Source: Pseudomonas putida
GTDB lineage: Bacteria; Pseudomonadota; Gammaproteobacteria; Pseudomonadales; Pseudomonadaceae
Assembly (NCBI RefSeq): GCF_028682395.1
Contig: NZ_JANHLC010000012.1
Coordinates: 1-64,000 of the forward strand
Length of the DNA stretch: 64,000 bases
Direction: 5' to 3'
The notes below the pieces were generated by a model. The model made no database searches and was not told where the DNA came from. It saw only the letters and a list, made by a program, of their open reading frames with translations. This document shows positions 7,607-16,468 of the stretch, one piece after another. A program made the position numbers and the translations under genes. The first letter of the stretch is position 1. Every line of letters begins with the position of its first letter.

Positions 7607-9247
7607 TTGAGTCATGGACTGAAACTGAATCGAATATCCGTCAAGCAGCGGTTGCTGTGGCTGTCGTTGCTGTCACTGGTGCCGTTGCTCGTGGTGGCCT
7701 TGATTTCGCTGAGCCAGATGAGTCGTCTGAATGCCGGGATCGACAGCCTGTACGCCGATCGCCTGGTGCCCATGCAGCAATTGCGCGAAGTCGCTGATGG
7801 CTACGCGGCGAGCCTGGTCGACCTGCCTCGCCAGTATCGGGCAGGGCAGTTGGAGGGGGCGGCCTTTGAGCGTGCGGTAAAGATGAACCTGGAGCAGGTG
7901 GAGCGCATCTGGGCCGCGTATCTGCTGACTTCCATCGAGGGCCGCGAGCGCGAGTTGGTCAATGAGGCCAATGCCAGGATACCCGAGGCCCGTAAACACG
8001 CGATCCAGCACCTGGACCATGTTGCCAATGGCCAGTTACGCGCGATGGATGTCGCATCGTTTGAACGCCAAACGAATGCCGCCTACGAGCCTGTGCAACG
8101 GGTCCTGGCGCAGTTGTCGGCTTTTCAGCTGGAGTATGGCAATGCCTTTCGCCTGCGGGCGGCGGCCGATTTCGACCGGCTGAAGCAGTACTACATCATC
8201 GGTTGCGTGCTGTTGATCGGGGTGCTGGGTGGGTTGGGCGGGTTGATTTATCGCTCTATCAGCCAGCCCCTGGGGCATGTCTGCGAGGTGATCCAGCGCA
8301 TTGGCGAGCAGGCGGACCTGCGCCTACGTGTCGAGTTGGACGGTACGGACGAGTTGAGCCGACTTGGCGAGGACTTTAACGCCATGATCGCGCGATTCCA
8401 GGCGCTGATTGCTGATCTGAGCCTGGCCGCGAGCCAGTTGGCGTCCTCGTCGCAGCAAATGAGCCGTGTCAATGCGCTGGTCAGTAGCAACACGATGGCC
8501 CAGGAACAGCAAACCCTGCTGGTGGCCACGGCCATCGGGCAGATGAACGTGGCTATCGAGGCCGTCGCCGGGAATGCCCAGCAAACTTCCGCGCAGGCGC
8601 AGCAGGCGGATGATCGAGTGCGTGATGGCAGCCAACGCGTGCACGACAATCTGTTGGCCATCGAGGTCCTGGCAGGACAGGTGGATACCGCCACGCGGGT
8701 GATCGAACAATTGGGGCAGCGTTCCGAGGGGATTGGCGAGGTGCTGGTCACGATTCGCTCGGTGGCCGATCAGACCAATCTACTGGCCCTCAATGCGGCC
8801 ATCGAAGCAGCGCGCGCGGGTGAGGCCGGACGGGGTTTTGCCGTGGTTGCGGATGAAGTGCGCAGCTTGGCCGGACACACTCAGCGGGCCACCGAATCGA
8901 TTAGCCAGATGATCGGCCAATTGCAGGGCTCGGCCCGCGAGGCCGTGCAGACCATGGATCAGGCACGTAGCCAGGCGCGCAGCAGTGCTGAGCAGGCGGG
9001 TGAGTCCCGGGCGATTTTCGAAGCAATCAAAAGCTCGGTCGAGCGCATTGCCCAGATGAGCGGGAAAATCTCCCTGGCCACCGAAGAGCAGGCCGCGATG
9101 GGCGGCGAAATCAATCGCAATATCCTGAGCGTCAAGGAGAGTCTGGGAGAGGTGGGCGAAGGCTCGCGGCAAAGCTCCCAGGCGAGCCATGAACTGGCCG
9201 ACCTGTCGGCGCAGTTGCAGCGTCAGGTCGAGCAGTTCAAGGCTTGA
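7607..9247 (+). CDS. Methyl-accepting chemotaxis protein
   Basis: Inner-membrane chemoreceptor of 546 aa. The first membrane segment is at about residues 17-38, followed by a helical periplasmic four-helix-bundle-type sensor. A glycine-rich second segment (near 200-218) leads into HAMP and the cytoplasmic signalling hairpin with the invariant NLLALNAAIEAARAGE tip. The TTG at 7607 is chosen because AGGAG lies eight bases upstream; an in-frame ATG at 7502 would add 35 residues unlike any receptor N-terminus. No C-terminal CheR pentapeptide is present. It is divergent from the PAS/sigma-54 regulators, which makes an amine ligand possible but unproven. Confidence 0.93.
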   Translation: MSHGLKLNRISVKQRLLWLSLLSLVPLLVVALISLSQMSRLNAGIDSLYADRLVPMQQLREVADGYAASLVDLPRQYRAGQLEGAAFERAVKMNLEQVERIWAAYLLTSIEGRERELVNEANARIPEARKHAIQHLDHVANGQLRAMDVASFERQTNAAYEPVQRVLAQLSAFQLEYGNAFRLRAAADFDRLKQYYIIGCVLLIGVLGGLGGLIYRSISQPLGHVCEVIQRIGEQADLRLRVELDGTDELSRLGEDFNAMIARFQALIADLSLAASQLASSSQQMSRVNALVSSNTMAQEQQTLLVATAIGQMNVAIEAVAGNAQQTSAQAQQADDRVRDGSQRVHDNLLAIEVLAGQVDTATRVIEQLGQRSEGIGEVLVTIRSVADQTNLLALNAAIEAARAGEAGRGFAVVADEVRSLAGHTQRATESISQMIGQLQGSAREAVQTMDQARSQARSSAEQAGESRAIFEAIKSSVERIAQMSGKISLATEEQAAMGGEINRNILSVKESLGEVGEGSRQSSQASHELADLSAQLQRQVEQFKA

Positions 9248-9254
9248 GAAGACC

Positions 9255-10577
9255 CTAGCGTGGCGCCGGGTCGAGCAGGTAGCGGCCCAGGGCCTCGAAC
9301 GCCGGCAGGGTCACCGGATCATTGGCCGAGTTGCTCGCGATGGGGTGGGAGGCATAGCGCACGATGACCATTTCGGCCTTGGGGTCGATATAGATGCGTT
9401 GGCCATGGACGCCGCGCGCCATATAGGCGCCGTGGTCGTTATGACTGACCCACCACATGTCGCGGTAGCTGAAACCCGGCAGCAGGGTGTAGCCGGCCTT
9501 GGCGAACTGCTGCTGGTCGCCGCCGCGGCGGATATCTTCGATGACGGCCTTAGGCAGGATCTGTTCGCCATTGAACCGGCCATCGTTGCGCAACAGCTCG
9601 CCGAAGCGGGCCAGGTCGCGCAGGCCGGTATTCAGGCCGCCGCCGGCGAACGGGGTGCCGGTGGAGTCAACGGTCAGGTAGGCATCCTGTTCGGCGCCGA
9701 TGCGGCTCCAGATGCGCTCCGACAGCAACTGGGCGACGTCGCGTCCGGTGGCCCGGGCGATGATCCAGCCCAGCACGTCGCTGTTGACGGTTTTGTAGGC
9801 AAAGGCTTCGCCATGTTTGCCTTGGGGCTGCACGGTCTGCAGGAATTCGAAGTAACTGCGCGGCCCGGTGTAGTCCTTGGGTTTGGGCAGCGGGCTGCCG
9901 GCCTGGGCGTGGGCCCAGACTTCGGCCTTGGGATCGGCATAGTCTTCGCTGAACTTGAGGCCGGTGGTCATGTCGAGGACCTGGCGCACGGTGGCATTGC
10001 CAAAGGCCGACTGCGCCAGTTCGGGCACATAGGCGCTGACCTGCTTATTCGCATCCAGTTTGCCTTCGGCCACCAGGGTCGCGCCCAGCGTGCCCATCAC
10101 GGATTTGGTTACGGACATTGCCCCATGTTGGCCATCGGCTTGAAGGGCGCCGAAGTAGCGTTCATAGACAATCTGCCCGCGATGCAGCACCACGATCCCG
10201 TCCGTGTAGGCCGCCGCCAGGGATTGCTCCCAGGTCATTTTCTGCTGGCTGCCCAGGGGGGTGAAGCTGATGGCGTCGATATCCTTGCGCAGCGCGGTTG
10301 CCAGGGGCACTGGCGCACCAAGGCCACGGGACACATTGATGGTCGGCATCAATTGACGGAAATGGGCGACGCTCCAGCGAAATGCCGGGAAGCGGTAATA
10401 GCTGCCGTCTTCAAAGCGAATCTGGCGATCAGCCGGTGGTGGCGCGCCGACCATCCAGCCGAGCTTGACCGGGTCACTGGCGGCCGCATCCGGGAAATCG
10501 GCGGCATTGGCGCTGGCGACCCCGGCCAGCACAAGGGCCAGAGCCCGATACGTGTGTTTCAACGGAGCGGTAAACAT
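9255..10577 (-). CDS. Serine hydrolase of the beta-lactamase/NylB-like family
   Basis: Exported protein of 440 aa with a signal peptide ending near SANAADF. It has the class C beta-lactamase-like catalytic signature SVTK (the SxxK nucleophile and lysine) and a downstream YKTVNSD matching the YxN-type motif. The third box reads HGQ instead of KTG, as in 6-aminohexanoate-dimer hydrolase-like and esterase members, so true beta-lactamase activity is unlikely. It converges on the chemoreceptor gene with a 7-base gap. Likely substrates are esters, amides or peptides in the periplasm. Confidence 0.87.
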   Translation of the reverse strand: MFTAPLKHTYRALALVLAGVASANAADFPDAAASDPVKLGWMVGAPPPADRQIRFEDGSYYRFPAFRWSVAHFRQLMPTINVSRGLGAPVPLATALRKDIDAISFTPLGSQQKMTWEQSLAAAYTDGIVVLHRGQIVYERYFGALQADGQHGAMSVTKSVMGTLGATLVAEGKLDANKQVSAYVPELAQSAFGNATVRQVLDMTTGLKFSEDYADPKAEVWAHAQAGSPLPKPKDYTGPRSYFEFLQTVQPQGKHGEAFAYKTVNSDVLGWIIARATGRDVAQLLSERIWSRIGAEQDAYLTVDSTGTPFAGGGLNTGLRDLARFGELLRNDGRFNGEQILPKAVIEDIRRGGDQQQFAKAGYTLLPGFSYRDMWWVSHNDHGAYMARGVHGQRIYIDPKAEMVIVRYASHPIASNSANDPVTLPAFEALGRYLLDPAPR

Positions 10578-10673
10578 GGCGATTCATCCCTGGCGCAAAG
10601 AGCTGCACTTTGGCTAAACCCAGGGAGCGACGCAAGGGGCCGCCGCTCCAGTCAATAGGCTGGGGCCGACCCG

Positions 10674-11333
10674 TCAGCCCAGGCGACGCTCAAGCAGTGC
10701 CCATAGCGCCGGGTCATTGAAGTCCTCGATCACCAGCGCGGCACCGTGGGCCAGCAAGGTTTCGCGACTCTGGCTGGTGGCCAGGCCCACCGTGGTGATA
10801 CCGGCCGCCACGGCGGCGCTGAGCCCGGGGACCGAGTCTTCGAATGCCAGCGCCTGTTCGGCCCGGGCGTGGGTGCGTTGCAGGCCCGTCAGGTAGGGCA
10901 GCGGGTCCGGCTTGGCGCGGGCCAACTCTTCGGCCACCAGTACAGGCTCGAAGCGTTCGCGCAGGCCCAGGGCCTGGAGCATATGTTCGGCATTGGCCCG
11001 TGGGGCATTGGTGACCACGGCCATGGCAATCTCGCGCTCGCGAGCAAAATCGAGCAAGTGAACCAGCCCCGGCAGCGGTGCCAGATGCTGGGAAAGCTGG
11101 CGAAAACGCACTTCCTTGCGTTCGGCAAAGGCTTCATGTTCGGCGATGGATCGCCCGGGAAACAGGTAGTGGCACATGGCGGCATTGACGCAACCACTGA
11201 CATGGGCCTCGAACGCCTCGCGGCTGAAGACCCGGCCTTCCTCTTCCAGGAGCAGTTGTTGCAACGCCAGCAGGTGCAAGCCGTCGGTGTCGGTCAGGGT
11301 GCCGTCGAGGTCGAACAGTAGCGCGTGGAGCAT
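10674..11333 (-). CDS. HAD-superfamily sugar-phosphate phosphatase-like hydrolase
   Basis: Protein of 219 aa with the HAD motifs in order: motif I DLDGT near the N-terminus (nucleophile Asp in FDLDGTLTDTDG), motif II in VVTNAP, motif III lysine in ARAKPDPLPY and motif IV acidic residues in FEDSVPG. The helical cap between motifs I and II places it with beta-phosphoglucomutase/phosphoglycolate phosphatase-like enzymes. It is monocistronic and divergent from the porin gene. The substrate is not identifiable. Confidence 0.9.
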   Translation of the reverse strand: MLHALLFDLDGTLTDTDGLHLLALQQLLLEEEGRVFSREAFEAHVSGCVNAAMCHYLFPGRSIAEHEAFAERKEVRFRQLSQHLAPLPGLVHLLDFAREREIAMAVVTNAPRANAEHMLQALGLRERFEPVLVAEELARAKPDPLPYLTGLQRTHARAEQALAFEDSVPGLSAAVAAGITTVGLATSQSRETLLAHGAALVIEDFNDPALWALLERRLG

Positions 11334-11546
11334 GGTGTGTTCCCGTACCTGAATCGTTAAAGCGCTAGCCTAACAGGCTTTATTGCCGATCAAGCCTGTT
11401 CGACCAAGGTCGCCTGTAGCCAATACAAGCCATCTGCCATGATGGTGGGTCATTATCAATTCAATCAATTCTGCTGCCATGAAACTATCCATGCAGCGGA
11501 TGGCTGCGCCTGTCGGCGCAGTGTCTGGTCGTTGGAGTTTGTCTCG

Positions 11547-12848
11547 ATGTCCCGCTTTTTCCACAGTGCTCCACGGGGTCAAGCGATTGCCCTGGGGACG
11601 CTGGCTGTTTGTGTATTTTTCCCCGTTCAGGGTCAAGCCAGCGGCTTTTTCGAGGACAGCCACGCCCGGCTGGAGTCGCGTACGTTCTATTTCAATCGTG
11701 ATTTTCGCGATGGCCACACGTCCAACCCCCAGGGAGCGTCAAAGCGCGAGGAATCGGCCCAGGGCTTTATTCTCGATCTGCAGTCGGGCTATACCCCCGG
11801 TGTGGTCGGGTTTGGCGTCGATATGCTGGGGATGTACGGACTCAAGCTGGATTCTGCGGCCGATCGCAGTAACTCCGGTTTGCTGCCGTCCCGTGGCCAG
11901 GATCCTCGCGGGTCCGAGGATCAATACGCCAAGCTCGGCGCAACCGCCAAGGTCCGGGTGTCGCACACCGTGTTGAAATACGGCACCTTGCTGCCCGATC
12001 TGCCATTGCTCAAGTACAACGATGGCCGTCTGCTGCCTACCGCGTTCAATGGCGCGCTGCTCAACTCCGAGGAGATTCGCCACCTCAAGTTCATGGCCGC
12101 GCGGCTGGATCGCTATACCGCCCGTGACTCCACCGACCGCGAGGAGGTGCGCCTGAACTGTAAGAACAAGCGCTATGGTTGCGGCATCAGTACCGGGCAT
12201 TTCGATATGTACGGGCTGGACTACCGCTTTGGCGAGCGGCTCAACGTCCAGTACCACTATGGCGAATTGGAGGATATCTATCGCCAGCACTTCCTCGGTC
12301 TACAGGCCAGTCAGCCCCTGGGTGCCGGCGTCCTTGGCGCGGACTTGCGGCTGATCAAAAGCGCCGACAGTGGCAAGGCCCTCGCATCGCGTATCGATAA
12401 CCGGGCCGTGGGTGCGCTGCTGAACTACGCGGTGGTCGGCCATAAATTCAGTGCGGGCTGGCAGCGTATGAGCGGCGACAGTTCGATGCCTTACCTCGAT
12501 GGCAGCAATCCGTACCTGGTCAACTATGTGCAGGTCAACGATTTTGCCGCCGCCCAGGAGCGTTCCTGGCAGTTGCGTTACGACTACGATTTCAAGGCCG
12601 TGGGTATCAATGGCCTGAGTTTTCTGACGCGCTATGTCAGTGGCGACCATATCAAGGTGCTGGGCCGAAACTCGGCGGGCAAGGAATGGGAGCGCGACAG
12701 CGAACTGAAATACCAGGTGCAGAGCGGCCTGTTCAAGGATGTCAGCCTGCGCTTGCGCAACGCCACCTACCGCAGCAATTACCAGAAATTTTCCCGTGAT
12801 ATGGATGAGACGCGGTTGATCGTCAGTTACAACCTATCGATCTGGTAG
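11547..12848 (+). CDS. OprD-family outer-membrane porin
   Basis: Protein of 433 aa with a signal peptide (cleavage near QGQA/SGFF) and the OprD opening FFEDSHARLESRTFYFNRDF. Alternating aromatic strands run throughout, and the C-terminal strand ends in aromatic NLSIW as expected for BAM recognition. A short Cys pair occurs in an extracellular loop (CKNKRYGC). The family forms 18-stranded substrate-specific channels for amino acids, peptides or small carboxylates. The ATG at 11547 has GGAG nine bases upstream; 36 codons of open frame before it lack export features. Substrate is unknown. Confidence 0.93.
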   Translation: MSRFFHSAPRGQAIALGTLAVCVFFPVQGQASGFFEDSHARLESRTFYFNRDFRDGHTSNPQGASKREESAQGFILDLQSGYTPGVVGFGVDMLGMYGLKLDSAADRSNSGLLPSRGQDPRGSEDQYAKLGATAKVRVSHTVLKYGTLLPDLPLLKYNDGRLLPTAFNGALLNSEEIRHLKFMAARLDRYTARDSTDREEVRLNCKNKRYGCGISTGHFDMYGLDYRFGERLNVQYHYGELEDIYRQHFLGLQASQPLGAGVLGADLRLIKSADSGKALASRIDNRAVGALLNYAVVGHKFSAGWQRMSGDSSMPYLDGSNPYLVNYVQVNDFAAAQERSWQLRYDYDFKAVGINGLSFLTRYVSGDHIKVLGRNSAGKEWERDSELKYQVQSGLFKDVSLRLRNATYRSNYQKFSRDMDETRLIVSYNLSIW

Positions 12849-12918
12849 GCGCGGGCGGGATGCATTTTGCCGCGATTGACCGATAATCCCCGGCACGTAT
12901 CCCCGCTGAGGACAGGCT

Positions 12919-13677
12919 ATGAAGAAACTGCTGTTGATCGGTATCGGCGCCGGTGATCCGGAACAGATCACGGTGCAGGCCATCAAGGCGCTGAATCGAG
13001 CCTCGGTGTTTTTTCTGCTGGACAAGGGCGAGGCCAAGGACGACTTGTTGCGCCTGCGTCGGGAAATCTGCGAGCGCTATATCGAGACGCCGGGTTACCG
13101 GCTGGTCCAGGTCCAGGATCCGCTGCGCGACGGTTCGACGCCCTCGTACCGCGAAGGCGTCGAGCAATGGCATGAGCAGCGGGCGCAGTTGTTTGCCCGC
13201 CTGATCGGCGAAGAGTTGGCCGACGGTGAGTGCGGCGCTTTCCTGCTCTGGGGCGATCCTGGGTTGTACGACAGTACGTTGCGGATCCTGCAGCGGGTGG
13301 TCGATAACGGTTGCGAGCAGTTCGACTACGAAGTGATTCCCGGGATCAGTAGCGTGCAGTCCTTGGCGGCGCGGCACCGAGTGCCGCTCAACCGCATTGG
13401 CGAGCCGATCCGTATCACCACCGGGCGGCGCCTGGAAGTGGCGGACCTGGACAATGTGCTGGTGATGCTCGATGCCCATTGCAGCTTCCAGCGTTTTCTC
13501 GGGCAGGACCTGGATATCTACTGGGGCGCCTATCTGGGCACCGCCGACGAGCTCTTGATTGCCGGTCGACTCGATGAGGTCGCCGAGCGGATCGTGCAGG
13601 TGCGCGAGGCGGCGCGGCAGCGCAAGGGCTGGATCATGGACACCTACCTGCTCAGGCGTCCACTTGGCGAGTCGTAG
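12919..13677 (+). CDS. cobF: Precorrin-6A synthase (deacetylating)
   Basis: Protein of 252 aa of the tetrapyrrole methylase fold. It opens with LLIGIGAGDPEQITVQA and has the SAM-binding loop LLWGDPGLYD and the VIPGISSVQSLAARH segment. It methylates precorrin-5 at C1 with loss of acetate in the aerobic cobalamin pathway. The length is normal and the ATG has AGGACAG just upstream. It stands apart from the riboswitch-controlled cob genes that start about 2.4 kb downstream, so it may have separate control. Confidence 0.95.
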   Translation: MKKLLLIGIGAGDPEQITVQAIKALNRASVFFLLDKGEAKDDLLRLRREICERYIETPGYRLVQVQDPLRDGSTPSYREGVEQWHEQRAQLFARLIGEELADGECGAFLLWGDPGLYDSTLRILQRVVDNGCEQFDYEVIPGISSVQSLAARHRVPLNRIGEPIRITTGRRLEVADLDNVLVMLDAHCSFQRFLGQDLDIYWGAYLGTADELLIAGRLDEVAERIVQVREAARQRKGWIMDTYLLRRPLGES

Positions 13678-13682
13678 CGGTT

Positions 13683-14978
13683 TCAGGCAAGCGGGCGGTT
13701 TTTCGCTTCGATCCACTGGGCCATGTACTGGGTGCTCTTGTGATGGTGATGGCGCAGCATGGCGCCGGTGAAATTGGCGCGGCGCAGTTGCGCCAGGTCG
13801 CGCTGGCAGGCGCGGATCCGTTCCACCAGTGCCGGGCCGTGCTCGCTCTGTTCATAGCGGGCGGCCAAAAGCGTGCGCCCGGCGTCCTGGGCCTGTTGCC
13901 AGGCCAACGGGTCCTGGTAGAGCCGGACCGCTGCGGCCGCCAGGGCCTCGGCCGAACTGGCAATCGCCCCCGGCCAGGGCAACGTGCCGTGCATGGCTTC
14001 GGCCCCGATCGGCGTGGTGACGTTCGGCGTGCCGCAAAGCATGGCGTCGGCCAGCTTGCCCTTGATCCCCGCACCGAAGCGCAAGGGCGCCAGGCAAATC
14101 CGCGCCTGGCGCATCACCTGCAAGGCATCCTCGGCCCAGTTCAGTACATGAAAGCCCTGGGCGGCATTGTGCAGGGCGGTGGCCTTGGGCGGCGTGTAGG
14201 CGCCATAGATATGCAACTGAGCCTGGGGCAGTTGCTGGCGAATCAACGGCCAGAGGCTGTTTTTCATCCAGAGTACGGCGTCCCAGTTGGGCGCATGGCG
14301 AAAGTTGCCGATGCTCAGGAAGTGCGCGCGCTCATCGAAGCCGGGCAGGGCGCCCTGCGGGCTGTCCACCATCAACGGGCACCAGTGCAGCAACGCCGGT
14401 GACAGGCCAAACGGACCGGTCAGCAGCTCGATCTCGACATCGGAGATCATCAGGCTCAGGTCCGAGCGGTAGATCGCGGCGATTTCCCGCTGGGCCAGAT
14501 CGGTTTCGCTCATCTGGGTAAAGATCTGCGCCGGTTCAGGGGCGAACAATTCGCTGAAGTCTTCCTGGCGTGGGTCGGCTTTCAGGCAGGTCTTGAGCTG
14601 CTGTTGGCGGGCATCACGCAGGCTCTGCAAATCCGAGGTTTCCAGCACGCGCACGGCGTTGGGGCACTGCTGTTCGACCCGCCAGCCGAACTGCTCTTCC
14701 ATCATGAAGCGGTCGAAGAGCACGATATCCGGCTGTAATTGGCTGATGAAGCGGTCGAAGCTGCTGTTATTGAGCTCGATCGCACACTCGTCGATGCCCA
14801 GGCTGCGCAGGTCGGCCTTGTGTTCGCCCTCGCTGGCGGGGCTGGCAAAGGTGATATGCCAGCCGGCGGCGAGAAAGCTGTCGAGGATCTGCATCATATG
14901 CCCGCCGGCGGCCGAGGAGCGTGGCTCGGGCCAGACATAACCGATGACCAGGACTTGCGTAGGACCGGGGCGATGCAT
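13683..14978 (-). CDS. Glycosyltransferase family 4/1-like (GT-B fold)
   Basis: Protein of 431 aa with a GT-B layout. The N-terminal half has a glycine-rich acceptor-side loop (SSAAGGHMM), and the C-terminal half has LSIGNFRHAPNWD, APLRFGAGIKGKL and the nucleotide-sugar site around GTPNVTTPIGAEAM. This resembles family 1/4 enzymes that transfer sugars to surface polysaccharides or glycoproteins. It converges on cobF with a five-base gap. Donor and acceptor are unknown. Confidence 0.82.
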   Translation of the reverse strand: MHRPGPTQVLVIGYVWPEPRSSAAGGHMMQILDSFLAAGWHITFASPASEGEHKADLRSLGIDECAIELNNSSFDRFISQLQPDIVLFDRFMMEEQFGWRVEQQCPNAVRVLETSDLQSLRDARQQQLKTCLKADPRQEDFSELFAPEPAQIFTQMSETDLAQREIAAIYRSDLSLMISDVEIELLTGPFGLSPALLHWCPLMVDSPQGALPGFDERAHFLSIGNFRHAPNWDAVLWMKNSLWPLIRQQLPQAQLHIYGAYTPPKATALHNAAQGFHVLNWAEDALQVMRQARICLAPLRFGAGIKGKLADAMLCGTPNVTTPIGAEAMHGTLPWPGAIASSAEALAAAAVRLYQDPLAWQQAQDAGRTLLAARYEQSEHGPALVERIRACQRDLAQLRRANFTGAMLRHHHHKSTQYMAQWIEAKNRPLA

Positions 14979-15102
14979 GGACAGGGCTCCTCGAAGCGTG
15001 CAGGTAAAAAAGGCGGCGCATTAAAGCACAGGTGCAGGCTATCTCCGTCAGGTTTGCGCTGCCCGACATTGACCCGCCCCCAAGCACTGCGTAGCCTTGC
15101 GC

Positions 15103-15285
15103 TTTCGAGGTTCTCCGACCCAGGTCGGAGCTAAGACGGGAACGCGGAATGCCGCGGCTGCCCCCGCAACTGTATACGGTCCGACAGTTTTGCATGGCCA
15201 CTGCCCACGGGCGGGAAGGCGCAAGACTCTGCTTGCTGGGCGCTATGCCTACAAGCCGGCTGTAAGCCAGGAGACCTGCCTCGTA
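15103..15285 (+). ncRNA. Cobalamin (B12) riboswitch
   Basis: The leader of cobW contains the adenosylcobalamin riboswitch core: GACGGGAACGCGG and GCTGCCCCCGCAACTGTA in the first part and the B12 box AGCCAGGAGACCTGCC at about 15265-15280. It lies about 110 bases before cobW and should repress cobW-cobN and the chelatase genes when cobalamin is plentiful. Confidence 0.94.
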
Positions 15286-15391
15286 ACAGATTCTCACCTA
15301 CAACCGGGCGGGGTGATCCGGTGGCGAACGTTTGCGCAGGCGGTGCCTGGGCATCGTCCCGTATGCCCGCCACCTTGCCAAAGGGCATCCG

Positions 15392-16465
15392 ATGAAAACA
15401 CTGGCCAAACTTCCCGTCACTATCGTTACCGGCTTTCTCGGCTCGGGCAAAACCACCCTGTTGCGCCATATGCTCGACAACGCCCAGGGGCGTCGGATCG
15501 CGGTGATCGTCAATGAATTCGGCGAGCTGGGCATCGATGGCGAGATTCTCAAGCAATGCTCCATCGGCTGCACCGAAGAAGAGGCCAATGGCCGCGTCTA
15601 CGAACTGGCCAACGGCTGCCTGTGCTGCACGGTGCAGGAAGAGTTTTTCCCGGTCATGCGCGAACTGGTGGCCCGGCGAGGCGACCTGGACCATATCCTG
15701 ATCGAAACCTCCGGCCTCGCGCTGCCCAAGCCGCTGGTCCAGGCCTTCCAGTGGCCGGAAATCCGCAGCGCCTGCACCGTGGACGCCGTGATCACCGTGG
15801 TCGACAGCCCAGCAGTGGCGGCCGGGACCTTTGCCGCCTTCCCGGACCAGGTGGATGCCCAGCGCAAGCTCGATCCGAACCTGGACCACGAATCGCCGCT
15901 GCATGAGCTGTTCGCCGACCAACTGTCCAGCGCCGACCTGGTGATCCTCAATAAGGCCGACCTGATCAGCGCCGAAGACCTGGCCGCCGTGCGCCTGGAA
16001 GTCGCCGAAGAACTGCCGCCGGCGGTCAAGGTGATCGAAGCCAGCAGCGGGCGCCTGCCGCTGGACGTGCTACTGGGCCTGGGGGCGGGCTCCGAGGAAC
16101 ATATCGACAGCCGCCATAGCCATCACGACCACCACCATGGTGACGGTGATGATGACCACGATGACCATGATCACGACGCCTTCGACTCGATCTCCATCGA
16201 ACTGCCACAGACCGACGAAAGCCTGCTGCTCGATGCGCTGAGCCAATTGGTGGTGCAGCACGACATCCTGCGGGTCAAAGGCTTTGCCGCCATTGCCAAC
16301 AAGCCGATGCGCCTGCTGATCCAGGGCGTGGGCACGCGCTTCGACAAGCATTTTGACCGCGCCTGGCGCGCCGACGAGCCGCGCAGCACGCGCCTGGTGC
16401 TGATTGGCCAGGACCTGGATGCCAGCGCCCTCGAAGCGCAATTGCGCGCTGCCTTGACCGCCTGA
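15392..16465 (+). CDS. cobW: CobW, GTP-dependent metallochaperone of cobalamin synthesis
   Basis: P-loop GTPase of 357 aa of the COG0523 family. Walker A is GFLGSGKTT at about 12-20, the metal-binding GCLCC motif is near residues 72-76, and NKAD provides guanine specificity. A long His/Asp-rich loop at about 232-260 could bind cobalt. CobW supplies cobalt to the chelatase CobN, encoded three bases downstream. The ATG at 15392 starts the family-typical TLAKLPVTIVTGF opening. The B12 riboswitch directly upstream governs expression. Confidence 0.95.
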   Translation: MKTLAKLPVTIVTGFLGSGKTTLLRHMLDNAQGRRIAVIVNEFGELGIDGEILKQCSIGCTEEEANGRVYELANGCLCCTVQEEFFPVMRELVARRGDLDHILIETSGLALPKPLVQAFQWPEIRSACTVDAVITVVDSPAVAAGTFAAFPDQVDAQRKLDPNLDHESPLHELFADQLSSADLVILNKADLISAEDLAAVRLEVAEELPPAVKVIEASSGRLPLDVLLGLGAGSEEHIDSRHSHHDHHHGDGDDDHDDHDHDAFDSISIELPQTDESLLLDALSQLVVQHDILRVKGFAAIANKPMRLLIQGVGTRFDKHFDRAWRADEPRSTRLVLIGQDLDASALEAQLRAALTA

Positions 16466-16468
16466 CGT

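Noticed and set aside
9189..10658. 489-codon plus-strand frame opposite the serine hydrolase
   Set aside because: Overlaps both the chemoreceptor end and the entire hydrolase; no family features.
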